The notes beneath the pieces were generated by a model. The model saw only the letters and a program-made list of their open reading frames with translations. It did no database searches and was not told the origin of the DNA. DNA of 64,000 nucleotides from Tricholoma matsutake (Eukaryota; Basidiomycota; Agaricomycetes; Agaricales; Tricholomataceae): contig AP026538.1 of NCBI GenBank assembly GCA_026075535.2, forward strand, positions 8,246,001 through 8,310,000. The letters run 5' to 3'. Positions within the stretch are counted from its first letter, which is position 1. Each line of letters opens with the position of its first letter. The translations under genes were made by a program, and so were the position numbers. Positions 1 through 12,029 of this stretch are shown piece by piece.

Positions 1-267
1 AGGAAGCGCACTGGGACACATAGGTTCGAGGATTCCTGGCTTGAGTTTAGGATTGACAGAAGGGTCGGAGATGGCCCGGATGGGGCACTGGAGTTGTGTG
101 AGCTGGGCCCGTCATGGTATCCATTCCCTGAGGTGTGGTTTCCGGTGCCTGTTCGTGAGTAACGGTTGTCCTGTGGAGTGCGTGTGGCTAGCTAGCTGAT
201 CAGTTGATGTATTTTTGTCGTAGATATTACTGCCGAGATAGGGGATATTCATGCACCGTGGCCCTGA
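1..267 (+). CDS. 3' end of an unidentified gene (partial)
   Basis: The reading frame is already open at base 1, runs to base 154, and appears to be joined by a 69-nt intron (155-223, GTGAGT...TCGTAG) to a short last exon ending at a TGA at 265-267. The visible C-terminus is about 65 residues, rich in W, P and acidic residues, with a stretch reading WYPFPEVWFPVPV. I do not recognise a domain. The splice is an inference: it keeps the frame and has canonical ends, but without it the frame stops at 160. The 5' part lies outside the window. Confidence 0.4.
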
Positions 268-1134
268 CGACATGGGAGGTAAGTAAGTAATGACAACTTT
301 TTTTTCTCGTTCGCTTCTTTTTCGCTTTGGGTTAACTGGTATTCGGTCACTGGTATACTTTTCTGCTTGTTTTCCATATAGTTTTTGGGCGGACGGTAGT
401 TAGACTACTGGCATCGGCATATTTGGGAATTTTTCTCTAGCATACTCATTCCGGAATACACAACATAGGCAGACTCGACGGATACGCGTCTCTATGCGGA
501 TTGTCATGATTGATCACTCACTCCTTACTTCTATGTTTAATGTTACAAAATTATACTCGAAGAGGTGCTCTCTCGCGGGAACGGTTCGTCGGCGCTTCTC
601 CACTTTTTCTCGTAACCACTGACCAATGTAGCCAAATGTCGCTCTGACCACGGAATGCAAGTGTCGCAAGATTGGGGGCTTAAGCACCTTCAATATGAAT
701 TATATGTGAAATGTACTGTCAATTACGCAACACGGCCGTTCATGCGGTCCGGTAGATTCTAGTTCCACAGCGTTGTCGACGACCATGCGTACCAGGGCAG
801 GACGTGGTTTCCGATGGAACTTTCACCGCAAGCTTGGGGTGGCAACTTTCAGTCTGCTAGTTTGCCCTGCCAGCACTATACATCGACACGGCGGATGACG
901 CCACAGCGTGTTTTCCTCGTTGCAAATTGCAAATCTGCGCTAAGCCATGTCCTGTATTGCGATATGAAGCTTCCGTCGTTTAACCTAAATATTCTGTATA
1001 CTGTCTGGTGCCAGCGTGTCGATTTGTACTGGTACAGCCATATCAAACGGCTGTTGCGATAGCTTGAAAATGTTACGTAATACAAGCCTTTCGGCAAGCT
1101 GTCCCAAAGCAATTCGGGTTCCTTGTGTTCGACC
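268..1134. other. Intergenic, no gene seen
   Basis: About 870 bases between the end of the partial gene and the ATG of the RING gene. It begins with a second donor-like GTAAGTAAGT at 279-288 and a pyrimidine-rich run near 298-330. The rest should hold the promoter and 5' UTR of the downstream gene. Short open frames at 814-1062 (+) and 876-1145 (-) overlap each other and show no recognisable protein. Confidence 0.5.
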
Positions 1135-4100
1135 ATGTCCTCCAATTGCCCTCCTCAGTTACATCTAACGCTCCCTGCTAGCACTACTTCTTTTAAGCGT
1201 TCCTTTGAACAGTTTGGTTTCGACCTTGAGGAGAGCCCAGTACAACATAGTGGCACTGACACTGCGAATAGCAGCGCCAGCGATGGCAACGATCGTAGCA
1301 AGCGCGCCCGAAGTGCAAGTAGCTTTTCAGATGACGATAGCAGCTCTCAGTCTTCTACCATAGCCTCTAGTTCTAGTTCATCACCAGGGACGAGCCTCAG
1401 TTCAAGTGTCTTGGGCAATGAGGCTCACGGCGCTGCACAGTCTGCGGGCTTATCAACCACTCGCCCCCAAGATGTCCCTTTCGGTCCACTCAATCATTTT
1501 TCTTTGCCTCTTACCAGGTCTTCAATCGAACCCCCGCGGCTTCCTACACCCGAAATTCAAGATATAGATATGACGGATTATCCTCTGGTAGACGATGACG
1601 TCGAAGAGGAAGAGGAAGAATCGTTTCATGATGCTCCATCATCTCCAGCTTCCCCTCACCAACCGCCGATCACATCGACGTCTGACGATAACTATCGTCT
1701 ATCACTGGAGCGGTTTACCGCCTTTGACCGCCAGACTTCAACATCGCGCCATTCTCACTCACCATCGCCTGCTATCGTATCTCGTGCCCCAGCGGTGCCG
1801 CCCGTTTTACCCCCACTCTCTCTATTGGAAGACGGTGAGACGCAAACGGGGTTAAATGCTAGCACAAACACATCGGCATGGCAAGCGCCAACACCGTGGT
1901 CTGCGGCTTTAAGCCAATCGTTCTACACAGGGGATTCATTTTATTCTAGTCTTCCGACACCTTGGGATGGGGGAGCCAGCCATGATCATGGCCATCGGGA
2001 TCGGGAAAATCTGCCCAGGGTCTCGCCCGAGGTGCAAACCCGGGACGAAGGGACCAACTCTAGGGGGGCCGGCAGTTCAAGCACACATCGAGGTGAGTTT
2101 AGCCTTTCTTTCCAATGCTACACGATTAACCTTGTGCCATAAGTCGACTTCAACCTCCCCTCCCCTACCTCCCCCCGCTTTTCCCCTATCCCAGTCCCTT
2201 TCTCCGCACCATCGCCTCCACAACCCCCACAGCAATCTTCTCCAGATCACTCCACTACTGGTCACTGGGTCGAATTCTCACCTGATGTCCTCTGGGCACA
2301 TTACGACAACACTCCGAGTCCTAGCACCGACAATTCAGAGCACGAGCGCGAGCATGACACCTACGCTTACTCTCCATTTGGTGGCAGAACCTTTGCCGAC
2401 GTCGTCCCATCTCTAGACGAGCTCAGGTCGGCGTCACCGCTGTTTCAGGTGGATGATCTAGATCGGGATGATGAGCCATCGCCTGGTGTGAGCACTGCAA
2501 GTGAGAACAACAATAGACCGAATACAAATACTAATGCAAGCACGAGCGCCCACCCGCCAACACTTCCCCCTCTCCAATCCCACTCCATCGACTTCATCGA
2601 GAATCTGATCAGTGACTCATGGAACAACCCGGCTTTCCGATCTAGTGTGGCCCGCCTGCGTGCTGCCCAGACGTCAGTGCGTCGCGCAGAACGTGATCTT
2701 CAAATGTTCGAGACCCCGCCTAGTTCTGGATCGAGGAGTAGGAGCCGGGGCAGTGGTGAGAGTGGAGGGTCGGCGTGGACGCGGGAACGAGGGTCGCGCT
2801 CAAGTCAGCCTCTTGCGTTGCCGTTTCTTGAGACGGCAGAGAACCTTCGTGAAGACATGTATCCGACGCCGTCTTTGTTAGCCGATGAAGTTTTCACACC
2901 CTCGAACCGGAATGCGAATGTACACACGAACGCCAACTCGAATCCAAACACGAACACAAGTACGACGGATACGCGCACGAACTCGAATTCGAACGCAACA
3001 GCGACAACAACTGAGAACACGACCACGTCAAGCCCGGTGGTCCGCGAGATTCCAGCAACGGAGGCCTTCCTCCTCGCACATGGCCTCACACGTACATCCG
3101 AGACTGGCTCCTCGTCCCAAGGTACAGAGAGGGCGCACGAGTCCAATCTCGCCTCCTCGGACCTGGAGTGGTTCAGCGATTACATAGGGCGCGTATCACG
3201 GGATGCAGACATGGATATGGACGTGGATTTGGGGCTGGAAGCAGCGATTGAAAGGGCAATGGGGTGGACGGATGGGGGTATAGAAGAACGTCTTGATCTT
3301 GATGTAGTTGGGTGGAGGGAAAGGGAACGGGAGAGGGAGAGGGAGAGGGAGAGGGAGAGGGAGAGGCTCCTGCGAGAAAGTCGGAGTGAAAGGGAAAGGG
3401 AGAGGGAGAGGGATAGGTTGAGGCAGTTAGGCAGGGAAAGGGTGGTTGAGTTGGGTGGCTGGAGGGAGCGTGAGAGGGAGAGAGAAAGAGAAAGAGAAAG
3501 AGAACGAGAACGAGAACGAGAACGAGAAAGAGAAAGAGACACGGAGAGAGAGAGAGGAAGGGAGAATGAGTTCCTGTATAGCTTAGGCACCCTGCACAAT
3601 CCATTCAGGCGCTCGGCAGACAGCACAGGGATCCAAAGCGTCCTCGCAGCATTACGGGGAACGTCTTCCTCCTCTTCGTCCTCATCCTCTCTCAATCTCA
3701 ATCTCAACCCACCCGAGTTCGGCAACGACAGCAGCAGTAGTAGCAACAACGGCAACAATAGCGACGTTAACAGGAACAGCAATACCCCCCCTTTCGGTCC
3801 CCGCCCTCCTCCACGCAGGACAGGCAGCCACGACACGCTCGAGGCGTGGGGTGCATATGATACTAGTGGGGATGGTGGTGACTCAGGTTCTAGGACAAGA
3901 GACCGTTCATCTTCGCCCGAGTCCTCTGGAGGATCGTCTTCTGCGCTTCCGTTCCCGCCTAGGCTGCAGCCCCTCGACGAAGAGCTTTCGTTTGGTCGGT
4001 TCGGTGCGAGCACGGGTCCTAGTCAGGATGAGGGTCCAAGTGGAAGTTCGACTGGGACTGGGACTGGGGCTGCGAATGTGAATACGAGGGAAGGCCGTTT

Positions 4101-7100
4101 GTCTGCGTGGAGGTCAATAGATAGTAGCGCGGTTTCCGGTGCAAGTGCAAGTGCGAGTGCCGGTCAGAGTGGCTCACAAGCACCGGAGAGCTCGAGTTCG
4201 ACGGTTCCCCGATTGCAGAGGCCGTCGTTGTCACCCCTGGGGCTCGAGGTGTTGTATGAGGCAGGTGGGTGGTCATGGTGAAGTTTTCTGTTCAGTGACT
4301 TGCTTACAGATTATTTGCAGACAGAGCTGCTGGAGCACTCCTGCACGAAGGTTTGCTGGAACGAGAACGCTCGGATAGGGCCATAAATAGGGATAGGGAT
4401 AGTGAGCAGTCCCCGGGAAGGAGTGCTGACCCTTTTAGGTATTTTCCCCAAATGGAGGAACCGTTACCATGGAGGGATTTTGAAAGGGATACTCGAGACT
4501 CTAACCATCACCAACAACGCTCGTCCTTCTCCTCTTTCTCTTCGTCGTCTTCGGGTGCCGAGCCAACCCCTCCCGTAGTTACCATCTCGTCTGCAGTCCG
4601 TATGCCTTCCACACACGCCCACCCGCATCTACACCCGCATCCACGCCATACCATCCCCAATTCTTTCCACACCTTGGACCAGCGACGTCGCGATATACGT
4701 GCTCTGGGGCCCAGGCCTATCAGTCGTGACGGTGTTGCGAGTACAGGTTGGGGTTCAGAGTCGCCGAGGATTGACCTACGTGATCGTCCCAGAGTGGACT
4801 TGTACACCAGGCCGAGGCCGGCTCCTCGTGTAGGTGCAGGTGCAGAGGGACTTCGATCCGATTCCAGGGTTGATCGACCCTACTTGAACGTCAACACGAC
4901 TGCAGAACCGGTGTCGCGCAGCACGGGCCGTGCCCCCCAAGCGTGGCTATTTCATCGTTGGAACAACACCGGTGCCAATACGAGCACCAACACCAGTACG
5001 TCTCCATCCACATCCCGTGTCCCAGAACTGCCTTGGCAAATCAGGCCTGTCATGCCCAATCGTCAAGGTAGCACGAGCACAAGGACGAATACAGTTCCGA
5101 ATATGTCTCTTTCACGTTTGCAGTTCGCATCTCCGCGGCCCTTCGAGGATTGGCATTCTCGCAGCCCGTCGTCGCCGATTCCGATAGATCATACAATGGA
5201 TATCGATGATGTTTTTCCACTGCGGAGGGAGAGAGAGAGTTTCAGTTCGAATTCAGCTTCTGCTGACCAGAATGATTCTTGGGTTGCTGTTCCTGCCACC
5301 AGTTCCAGTGGCAGTTCCAGTGGCACCCATACGAACAACAACAACAGGCTTCATTCTCAGATTGAGGTGGGATCAGAGATATACACTCGCCTTATGAACC
5401 GTATGCGGCAGGATAACCCCGATTCTGATGCGGTGGTTGCTCCCACACCTGTGGAAGAAGAGCCACGACCCTCGTCGGAATTCCCAGAAGATTTCTTCAT
5501 TCTGCCTGCCGTACCGTCTCCTGGTCTCGGTGGAATTTTCGATCACAGCAGTAATCAAAACAGCTCAGATCCCGTCAATGAAGCTGAACAAAATCGTCGA
5601 AGATCAAGTGCCCCTTCGCCCCCGTTGATGTATCGGTCTGCCCGAGGATCGTTCATTTTCCCGCAGAGGCGCCGATCTCCGTCTCCTACGCGCGAAGAGC
5701 AAGCTAATCGGATGCCCCCTTCTCTTAGGTCGAGGTCACCGCCTCTTGGAAGCATTCGTGGCCCGGCCAGATTCAACCCGCAATCGTTTACTCCGGGGCC
5801 TTTCAGGAATACCATGCAGCGGATGTTTGAGATGAATAGGCGTCACGAGAACCCGGAGAACCGCCCTTCTAGTCTGCATAATAATGCGCCGTCTATCCCT
5901 CCTTTGTCTTTTGAAGGTAATTTTTCTCCAGCGCGGACTGGGCCGCCATCGTCACGGCAGGAAGAAAACACGACTAGTCCTCAGGTGATTCCAATCTTAC
6001 TCGCAGGGAGTTTATAGCTGACTGTATCATCAGATACCTCGAGCACCTCGAGTCTGGCACGAACCTACTCCTTCGACTGATGCGAATCGACTATCGTCTG
6101 CTGAAGTGGCGGACAGTTATAATAGCAGAGAGTGGTGGGAAAGGCCCTTGCCAAGGCAACCTCGTCGATATGTTCCTCGTGCGCCGCCTACCGCTCCTGG
6201 CCCAACTCCGAGAGTCTCCCAACCCCGACCAGCAGCAGACGTGCATAGTGTTCTTTCGCGCCAGCAACGTATGGAGGCGGCAAGAATCGCCGACTTTTCA
6301 GATGCACCGCCGTCATCTTCTCAGAATTCCCCAGTTAGAGATAGTGACGGGGGCTTCAGTCACGCTATCGATGTTCTCCGTCATGATGGTCTAAGCAGTC
6401 CACGTTCGCGTCAATTGATCAACCTCTACCACCGGGAAAGAAACCAGTCGAACACAGAGACAGGGAATACATCGTCTTCGTCGTCTTCGTCGACTTCGCC
6501 ATGGGGTGTTTTTGATACTTGGAATTCAGAGGAGCGTGTCCCAATGCCACCACATCGTGTAAGAGGGGCTCGTGTTCCTCCTCCTATGGTTGAGAGCGAG
6601 TTCTCCCGATACCGAGATGCTTGGGAAACAGAGAGGGAAACCCAGATAAGGCAGAGACGTGGTAGGCATGGAGGTTTTGGGCCCGTGCCTATGTTCCCGT
6701 CCGGCGGACCTCTCCGTGAATATCTTGGGAGACTTGGAAGAAGAGGAAGGGCCATGGGGGATTACATGGTGCGTTATAGGTTTTTCTCACTTATCCGTCT
6801 GTTGTGCTAATCAAGTGTTTTCCAGAGAGACGAAGACTTCGACGAATCATACGAGAGCTTGATTTCGCTTGCTCAGACGCTTGGAGAGGCGAAGCCCCGA
6901 GCTACACCTGAAAATGTTATCGCCTCTTTGGAAACTGGAAAATACAAAGATTGGAAGACGCCTGATAGTGACCAGCGATGCCCGATTTGTTTAGATGACG
7001 TATGTCGATTTTCATTCAGCATGGGTGCCGAAACTGACTGCCAACCCTTTTTTTCAGTATCAACCCGACGACGACGTCTTAAAGCTCGCGGACTGTTCGC

Positions 7101-7417
7101 ACTGGCTGCATCGCGAATGTCTTCAGGTGCGGTTTTTTTTTTTTAGTAACTTGTCACAATTGTCAAACTAACATCTTGCATAGAAATGGCTTAAAAGTGC
7201 AAGCACATGTCCTGTCTGCCGCAAAACTGTCGGAGGCAGTGCGCGTAGGCCAACACCGCATCATCATCATATTCATCATCATCATCCGAACCAACATGGC
7301 CCCAATTGGAGGCGCGATGATCATGGAAGTTCTGGCCCTGCTGGGACAGGAGCGCCTCGTAACAGTGGATCGTTAAGCCACAGTCCTTTCTTGGCAGCTT
7401 GGAGACATGGCACTTAA
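1135..7417 (+). CDS. Large low-complexity protein with C-terminal RING-H2 finger (probable E3 ubiquitin ligase)
   Basis: Seven exons: 1135-2092, 2144-4264, 4321-5984, 6034-6768, 6826-6999, 7058-7126 and 7184-7417. The introns are 49-58 nt, all GT..AG, and all joins keep the frame, giving about 1984 residues. The first 1800 residues are mostly disordered, rich in Ser, Thr, Asn, Pro and Arg, with an Arg-Glu repeat at about 709-790. Residues 1878-1919 form a RING-H2 finger: CPIC, then C-x-H-x2-H-x2-C, then CPVC. The Trp before the last cysteine pair (KWLK) is the usual E2 contact. By family knowledge RING-H2 proteins pass ubiquitin from E2 to substrate; the substrate here is unknown. A His-rich tail follows the finger. 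ATG 1135 is the first Met of the open frame. Two introns interrupt the RING domain. Confidence 0.9.
3313..3560 (+). repeat. Purine-rich (GAGAGG)n / (GAGAAA)n microsatellite inside the RING gene
   Basis: The coding strand is almost pure A and G for about 250 bases and encodes alternating Arg-Glu (residues about 709-790). It is interrupted by short non-repeat stretches near 3365-3385 and 3420-3465. Because the tract is nearly stop-free in several frames, it also opens long shadow frames on the opposite strand. Confidence 0.9.
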
Positions 7418-7725
7418 TCCTGCCATGCAAATGAATGGTTTGCTACGGAGTCATGTATTTGATTTGATTTTTGAACGATTTTACAGCTATAATTTTTGCC
7501 GCCACCATCATGATCTTCCCCCTTGTATTGCTGTATACTCATGATTCAGGCCTCATCTTATTTCACACTTTTCTCCATATGCATTGGTATCGAATTCTGC
7601 ATTCACAATTTCCCCATATCAGGGTTGTCGCTCTCTGCTTCTCAATAGTACATCTGTTATGAACCTCAAGGAATACTTACATATGTTTGTCCATGTCTGT
7701 GTAACAATTATGTCAATGTTAGCGT

Positions 7726-7731
7726 AATAAA
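7726..7731 (+). terminator. Probable poly(A) signal of the RING gene
   Basis: AATAAA lies 309 bases after the stop codon. The gene ahead (C2H2, minus strand) converges on the same 590-base gap (7418-8005), so the two 3' UTRs share this interval. Confidence 0.5.
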
Positions 7732-8005
7732 GTATATCTTGGCTAACGTCGTTGGACATCGTGCTTCCCTATGTCCCTATTTCAAAGAGTACTTAGCATT
7801 CAGGTGGTGTGCTTCAGCGAAGTTCACGATAACAGAAAGCGAATGAGATGCGAGTTGATATGCGATGGTATCGTATGGTACAATAGTCCCTATGGTATTC
7901 ACAAAGAAGTAAATATAAAAATATGTGCAATGTAAGAAAGATGATGAGGATATATAACTGATAAAAAAGTGCGGAGAAAACCAAGGAAAATATGCATACG
8001 ATAAG

Positions 8006-9422
8006 TTACGCGTTGTACAGGACAAGGGCACCACCAATAGGCTCGACTGGTGGAAGAGGAAACACAAAATCAAACGCCATGTCAGGAGGAGAAGATGGCG
8101 AATTGGGGTAGGAAAGAACAGAAGGGGGTGGGGACGGAAAGGGGGAGTCGAGAAAGAATGACTCTGTTGAGCTTGATGAAGAAGAGGCGTAAAATGGTTC
8201 AGTGAAGGGACTGCCAAAGGCCACGTCGTCAATGCTGCTGTAATCGAAATCGAAATCGAAATCGAAGCTGAGGACATTTTGATTGAGGGCCTCAGAAGGA
8301 ACATCAATATTGGGAAATGATGATGGTTGCTGGTCGGAACCGAAAAGGTATGATGGCGGAAGGTCGTTCTTGGGCTTTTCCCCGAAAGCAGCTTCTTGAA
8401 AGCTATGGGTGGGTGGGGGAGGGTATACGTATGTGTCTGTTGGGCAGATGGCGGTAGGCTCGTCGACATTCTCCGCGCATTGCGGCATGAGAAAGTTGTA
8501 GGGGAACATGGAAAAGTCGTCGAACAAGGAGCCAAAGTAATGAGGTTCCAGATCTGCCTTGTCGTTTTGGATTGCATTGCCAGCTTCATTGGCGGGGAAG
8601 AGGTGATGAGGCATCTGCTCGGGTGGTACTGGAATCAGCGACTCGTATGAAGAGCAGGTGGGCGACGCTTCAGCCTCCAAACCCAACAGATGATCCTTGT
8701 CCCAGACGAATGTTAATGGAGGATCAGACAAAACGCAGCTGGTGTCGTTAGTGACAACCTTACAAGATGAAGGCTGCGATGACGCCGGTTGGGTGGAAGG
8801 GGAGGAGGCAATGGACTCGGAGAAAGCTCGGAAATCTAGTCGTTCGTCTTTGGGAAAAGACATCGACAATAATTCCGCAGAGGATTCCCGTAGATATGGC
8901 GAGTGACGCCTTGATTGCTTGGTGTTGTGCACATTCGTTGGCGCATTCCTCTTAGGTAGGTAACCGTGCACGCGCTTCCTGTGCCGCGTCAACGATCCAG
9001 GGTCAGAGGTGGTATATTCACAGTCAGGACAGCTCTTCGGTTTCTCTCCGGTACTAGGGAGTCATAGAATCAATGGATCTACGCATTTAAAGGACAAGCT
9101 AAATTACTCACTGAGTTCTGTAGTGTGTTGTCACGTTTGACCTCTGCAGATTCTGGTATGTGCACCCTTTAAAGGGGCATGTGTACATCCTGATTGCCAG
9201 GATTGATGAGCACTGTGACGAGATAATGATAAGATCAGAACGTACATTTCCGCTTTATGTTCATCGTGAAGTCTATTGTGACGGGGGACATCGGCTTTAT
9301 AGCGAATGACCTTTCCACAAATTGCGCATGGTTCATTGTTGATATCACTCTGAGCTTGAAGTCAGAAATCAAAAGACCCCCCTTCAGGTGAGATGAGACT
9401 CAACAGATGATTTACGGGGCAT
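8006..9422 (-). CDS. Three-finger C2H2 zinc-finger protein, probable transcription factor
   Basis: Minus-strand gene of about 413 residues in four exons: 9422-9416 (7 nt, ATGCCCC), 9354-9246, 9189-9112 and 9053-8006. The introns are 61, 56 and 58 nt. Three fingers lie at the N-terminus: C12-C15-H28-H32, C43-C48-H61-H65 and C73-C76-H89-H94, with a classical TGEKP linker between the second and third. A basic stretch (HRKRVHGYLPKR) follows. The remaining ~300 residues are Ser/Pro-rich and acidic, including a run of Phe-Asp repeats, which would suit an activation region; that is inference. Introns cut between fingers, and frame and finger spacing confirm the last three exons. The 7-nt first exon is the weak point: an upstream start remains possible. 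DNA target unknown. Confidence 0.85.
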
Positions 9423-9963
9423 GTCTGATCGGTTTTAAGATATGCCGTAAAGAAGCAGAGAAGGGGGGAGCGCCTTTTGATGAAGGACGGCCCACATGCA
9501 CAAAGGAGCGTCGCCATTTAAGCATTCCAGACACAGGAACTGACTGCTGGACCTAGACGATTGGTTTTTCTCAACTTTTTTTTCGTTTTCTGCCTTATAA
9601 GGTGGGTGGAGGTAGTGGTGTGCGACGGAGGGACCGAGCGTCACTGATTGAGCCACGCGTGGAGAGAATAAGGAAATAAACCTTGGATTGCTTCAGACCT
9701 ACTTTCTGAAAATCCCTTTCTTGGTAAGTGTTCAAAGAAAACAAATCATTCCCAAAAAAGGCAAAAAATATTTCAAATTTCAAGTACAATGAGGTCGCAC
9801 AAGTACCCTAATCAGCGCAACTTATAGGATGAAAGGAATGGATGATTAGTTCGGCTTTGAATGCCAGCATCTGAAGAGTATAGTACATTTGTACTGTACA
9901 CTTTTCGTTCAATCTCTCTGCTAATATATTACTACCAAGAACTGGCCCTACCCTCCTAGAAAC
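9423..9963. other. Intergenic: promoter side of the C2H2 gene, 3' side of the VHS-GAT gene
   Basis: Both neighbours are on the minus strand, so this 540-base gap holds the 5' region of the zinc-finger gene and the 3' UTR of the VHS-GAT gene. I see no gene and no clear TATA box. Short open frames here do not resemble known proteins. Confidence 0.5.
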
Positions 9964-11690
9964 TCAAAATAATCCTGCTAGATCCGCAAATGGGTCCTTT
10001 CCTTGCACTTGACTACTTGTACCCGCATGGCCAGTAACAGACTGGGGTTGTTGAGCAGCCAGTGAGGACGGAATCAACGGTCTGCCCATACCACCAGTCA
10101 CAGGAGCAGGTCCCTTCGCCACATTCGCATTATTGCCAAAATAATTTGGGGACGGAGCGTTCCGGACAGGTGTACCAGGTAACATGATTGCAGGCGGTGT
10201 GCCGGACACTTGAGGTAATGAGATTGTGGATCTTGTAATGTTTGGAGCGCCGCCGCCCATCAGAATTCCCATCCCGTTCCCGTTCCCATTTCCATTTCCA
10301 TTGTAGGATCCCAGCGGCGGCACAGGAGCCATTACGGGTCCACCATATTTCATTCCTTGTGCATTGACATCTGCCCCCGAAGAAACAAAAAGTCCAGCCA
10401 GGTCATCGGGGCCCAATGCATTTGCCACTGTTGGCGTTGAGCTCTCGTCGAGATCGATCAATGATATGCCACCCGCCCCTGGTCCGAATTCGGCAGGGAT
10501 TGGATTCGAAGCTGTGACATAATCTCCCTTTTTGAATGCCTCGTAGCGGTTAAGGACCGAGTTGATCTGATCGTTGATTTGCAGGAATGTGTCTAGAGGG
10601 AGGAGTCAGACACTGAATACAATTTAATCACGCCTATTTACCGAGAGACTCTGGATCATCTGATTGTGCATCTGATATCCATTTCTGGATTTTGGGCCGT
10701 GCGCTGGCGAGGATGGTGGATACTTGCTACAGTCAAAGGAACGTCAGGGGAAGGAAAACGTCAAATCCTCATAGCTCACATCGTAAGCATCTCCAGACGT
10801 AAACTTCTCTCCTCTCTCCGTGTCGACATTGTCCAGCATCTCGTTCAACAAGATGACCTTTTGTTCTAACTTGTTGAGATCCGTCAACGCCTGTGTACGA
10901 TAATCGGGTTTCGCGTCGGGGTTTGCTCCAGCCAGCGATTTCATGAGTTCCTGCGCTGCAGCCAAATCTCGCGGCGTGCCACGTCGTATCAGTTCTTGCA
11001 ACTTCGCTGATTGCGCTTCCCGGTCTTCCTCTTCGAGCTCTTCCGCCGACTTCAGATTCTTCCCAAGAAAAGGACACGATCAGTTTAATCCTGCCAAAAT
11101 TTTGCGGCAAACTCACTGCAACAGCTTCAAGTGATTGATTTTGACGAGATGCAGATGCATCGCGGAATCGGTAACCCTTGAACTGCAACAGCCGATGCAT
11201 ATCTCTGATATTCCCTAGGTCTTCCCGCCATCTGGATTCGGCACAGATTCCTTCTTTCCAGCTATGTATCAGCTCAAGAATGCGCGACATCACTGGACCT
11301 GGAAATGGAGGCGGTCGTTCAGGGAAGCGGCGGACAAGTTCGTTTAGGAATTCTTTGGTGGAGATTTGTAGATGAAAGGGATATCCGCATGACTTTACTA
11401 ATGTATCCAGCAAAGCGAGAGACAAGATAGCGATGTGTGGATTTCGATGGTTGGCTAGTCGAGCGGCAAGCATAGCGGCTTCCCGAGCACTTTGATGAAT
11501 GAGATCATAGAACCTGAATTAGAATTTACGTAGTTACGCACTTGTTCGCCTTCTTCGTATTAATGTATTCCGCTACCTCAAGGTGAATTGCATAGTTTGG
11601 TTCATGAAGTGATGGATCGCAGGCGCGGGTGACAAGTGTCTCTATGGGAGAGGCCCTGATCCAGTTCGCATTCGTCGGACTAGATAACAT
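9964..11690 (-). CDS. VHS-GAT domain vesicle-trafficking adaptor (GGA/TOM1-like, no ear domain seen)
   Basis: Minus-strand gene, five exons: 11690-11542, 11489-11117, 11058-10780, 10726-10642 and 10592-9964, about 504 residues. The introns are 49-58 nt. Residues about 10-150 form a VHS domain (SPIETLVTRACDPSL..., then LVKSCGYPFHLQISTKEFLNE). Residues about 190-310 form a GAT three-helix region (LNKLEQKVILLNEMLD..., LQINDQINSVLNRYEAF). VHS domains bind sorting signals or membranes; GAT domains bind ARF-GTP and ubiquitin at the trans-Golgi or endosome. The C-terminal ~190 residues are Gly/Asn/Pro-rich, with two DLAGLF copies (DDLAGLF and the terminal DPFADLAGLF), and show no GAE ear. The 11490 acceptor was chosen because it joins KKAN to REAAMLAARL as in the family; an earlier AG would insert extra residues. 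ATG 11690 is the simplest start, but an upstream exon spliced at 11679 is possible. Confidence 0.88.
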
Positions 11691-12029
11691 GTTAAAAACT
11701 CGTATATGTTGTGTGATGCTAGTGGTCAAAAGTTTGAATAAGAACTTGCAATTGAAACGAGAACATAACTTACGCCGCCGCCGTTGTCGCCGGCTATATC
11801 GTGGCCACGTCGTGGTAAAGTTTTGGATAGCCACAAACAACTTTTACAAACTTTCTTGGACCACTCTTCAACAAATCTTCAACAAACTCGGCGCCTTCAA
11901 GAAATCACCTATGTATAGTCTGCCTCTCTTTGCGAGCGTAATTCGTTTCCATGTCAACGTTTGTTAACTTCAAGGTCCAATCCCATTTAAATTCGACCGC
12001 AGAAGCAGAAAGGTATGATATTGCTCGAA
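11691..12029. other. Intergenic, no confident gene
   Basis: Upstream of the VHS-GAT gene and downstream of the 201-residue gene, both minus strand. One minus-strand frame is open in two pieces (about 11995-11910 and 11905-11805), broken by TGA and TAG. It could be a decayed upstream exon or chance. Confidence 0.3.

Noticed and set aside
3180..4013. 277-residue minus-strand frame rich in Leu and Ser-Arg
   Set aside because: It is the antisense shadow of the Arg-Glu and Ser repeats of the RING gene; the sense gene has consistent introns and a domain.
11498..11516. Earlier acceptor (AG at 11513) for the first VHS intron
   Set aside because: It would leave a 28-nt intron and insert FYDLIHQS into a conserved VHS helix; the acceptor at 11490 gives a 52-nt intron and a family-like join.
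11526..11840. Using the longer open frame upstream of ATG 11690 as coding sequence of the VHS-GAT gene
   Set aside because: The upstream part starts at a TTG and reads as basic low-quality sequence; ATG 11690 starts just before the VHS domain. A spliced upstream exon remains possible.
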